DNA of 7,041 bases from an uncultured Eubacteriales bacterium. GTDB lineage: Bacteria; Bacillota; Clostridia; Lachnospirales; Lachnospiraceae. Of the stretch, positions 6,341-7,041 are shown piece by piece. The notes under the pieces are model-generated. The model was not told the origin of the DNA and made no database searches. It saw nothing but the letters and a program-made list of their open reading frames with translations. The stretch covers positions 1-7,041 of the forward strand of contig URND01000137.1 in assembly GCA_900549105.1 (NCBI GenBank), given 5' to 3'. A program made the position numbers and the translations under genes. How positions within the stretch are numbered: position 1 is the stretch's first letter; every line of letters starts with the position of its first letter.

Positions 6341-7041
6341 GTCTCAAATGTTAAACGAAATTTTTCGGATTCGTGCAGCGGTGCAGCAAAAAGCGCCGCT
6401 GATTCACTGTATTACAAATCCGATTTCCATTCATGATTGTGCCAATGTGGTTTTGGCGGCAGGAGGCCGCCCGATGATGGCGGAACATCCGGCGGAGGCG
6501 GAAGAGATTACTGTGACAGCCGGGGCGTTGGCCCTCAATCTGGGCAATATAACCGATGCCAGAAGAGCTTCAATTTTAATTGGGGGAAAGGCTGCGATGG
6601 AGCGGCATATTCCTGTAATTCTGGATATGGTTGGAATCGGATGCAGCCGTTTGCGCAGGGAGCTCACAGAGGAATTTTTAAAACAGCGGATGTCGGGAAC
6701 GGTAAGAGTATCGGAAAGTCCGCTCATATTGAAAGGCAATATGTCGGAACTGAAGGCTTTGGCCGGGGCAGACTACCATGTCAGCGGTGTCGATGTGGAT
6801 TCGAGGGATGTACTGTCAGAGAATAACCGGGCGGAAATTATAGAACTGGCAAAATCTGTGGCAAAAACTTATGGAGCTGTTGTGCTGGCTTCGGGGAAAA
6901 CAGATTTGGTGACCGATGGGGAGCAGGTATGTCTGATTGACAATGGCTGTGAGATGATGGGAAGAATCACAGGGACAGGCTGTATGCTGAATGTGCTGGC
7001 CGGAACCTATATGTCTTCCGGAGAACCGGTGGCAGCGGCTG
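6333..7041 (+). CDS. thiM: Hydroxyethylthiazole kinase ThiM (3' partial)
   Basis: The frame opens at the ATG at 6333 and runs off the window after 236 codons; the family is about 265-275 residues, so only the end is missing. It carries IHCITNPIS (24-32), ALALNLGNI (65-73), LDMVGIGCSRLR (97-108, where most family members have DPVGxGAT), ILKGNMSEL (132-140) and the catalytic TGTGCML (213-219; C217 is the counterpart of the anion-hole/catalytic Cys). The enzyme phosphorylates 4-methyl-5-(2-hydroxyethyl)thiazole with ATP for joining to HMP-PP by ThiE, a cytosolic thiamine salvage step. It overlaps the thiW stop by 8 bases (ATGCTTAA), so translation is probably coupled; an AGGGAG at 6314-6319 is 13 bases upstream, rather far. 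The variant PIS...DCAN and GIGCSRLR motifs resemble a clostridial ThiM subgroup I recall. Confidence 0.92.
   Translation, partial: MLKSQMLNEIFRIRAAVQQKAPLIHCITNPISIHDCANVVLAAGGRPMMAEHPAEAEEITVTAGALALNLGNITDARRASILIGGKAAMERHIPVILDMVGIGCSRLRRELTEEFLKQRMSGTVRVSESPLILKGNMSELKALAGADYHVSGVDVDSRDVLSENNRAEIIELAKSVAKTYGAVVLASGKTDLVTDGEQVCLIDNGCEMMGRITGTGCMLNVLAGTYMSSGEPVAAA

Noticed and set aside
6437..6826. 129-codon plus-strand frame within thiM
   Set aside because: It is out of frame with thiM, whose conserved motifs read through the whole region; the Gly/Cys-rich translation is an artefact.

Overview
This window looks like ordinary chromosomal DNA from a low-to-mid GC Firmicute, most likely a Clostridia/Lachnospiraceae gut anaerobe. 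The grounds are strong AGGAGG-type ribosome binding sites, close gene packing, a clostridial-style ThiM sequence, and an EF-G-like protein with a C-terminal NYN domain, an architecture I associate from memory with that group. There are no insertion sequences, phage genes, CRISPR arrays, tRNAs or rRNAs. No gap without a gene exceeds 300 bases; the largest is the divergent azlC/corA promoter region of 173 bases.

Layout: (1) 1-2208, plus strand: the 3' three quarters of a translational GTPase of the EF-G/Tet(M) ribosomal-protection type, fused to a C-terminal NYN endoribonuclease domain resembling YacP/Rae1. (2) 2229-2516, minus: a small DUF1294 membrane protein, convergent with gene 1. (3) 2589-3410, plus: a Cof-type HAD phosphatase, divergent from DUF1294 across a short region holding a perfect 7-bp inverted repeat. 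(4) 3388-4463, minus: azlC and azlD, a two-subunit branched-chain amino acid exporter; the azlD 3' end overlaps the HAD gene tail to tail. (5) 4637-7041, plus: corA (Mg2+ channel), thiW (thiazole ECF S component) and the start of thiM (hydroxyethylthiazole kinase). These three are closely spaced or overlapping and probably share one promoter.

How the genes work together: AzlC and AzlD form one exporter and are translated in tandem. ThiW should bring in hydroxyethylthiazole, using the shared ECF energising module encoded elsewhere, and ThiM phosphorylates it for thiamine salvage. No TPP riboswitch lies before thiW, and the only recognisable promoter upstream is that of corA, so thiamine salvage here may be co-transcribed with Mg2+ uptake.

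The most interesting object is the GTPase-NYN fusion. It places an enzyme related to a ribosomal A-site mRNA endonuclease on a factor whose family docks in that same site, which suggests a ribosome rescue or mRNA-cleaving function rather than simple tetracycline resistance. The GTP-binding half lies outside the window, so that part of the call rests on the remaining domains.
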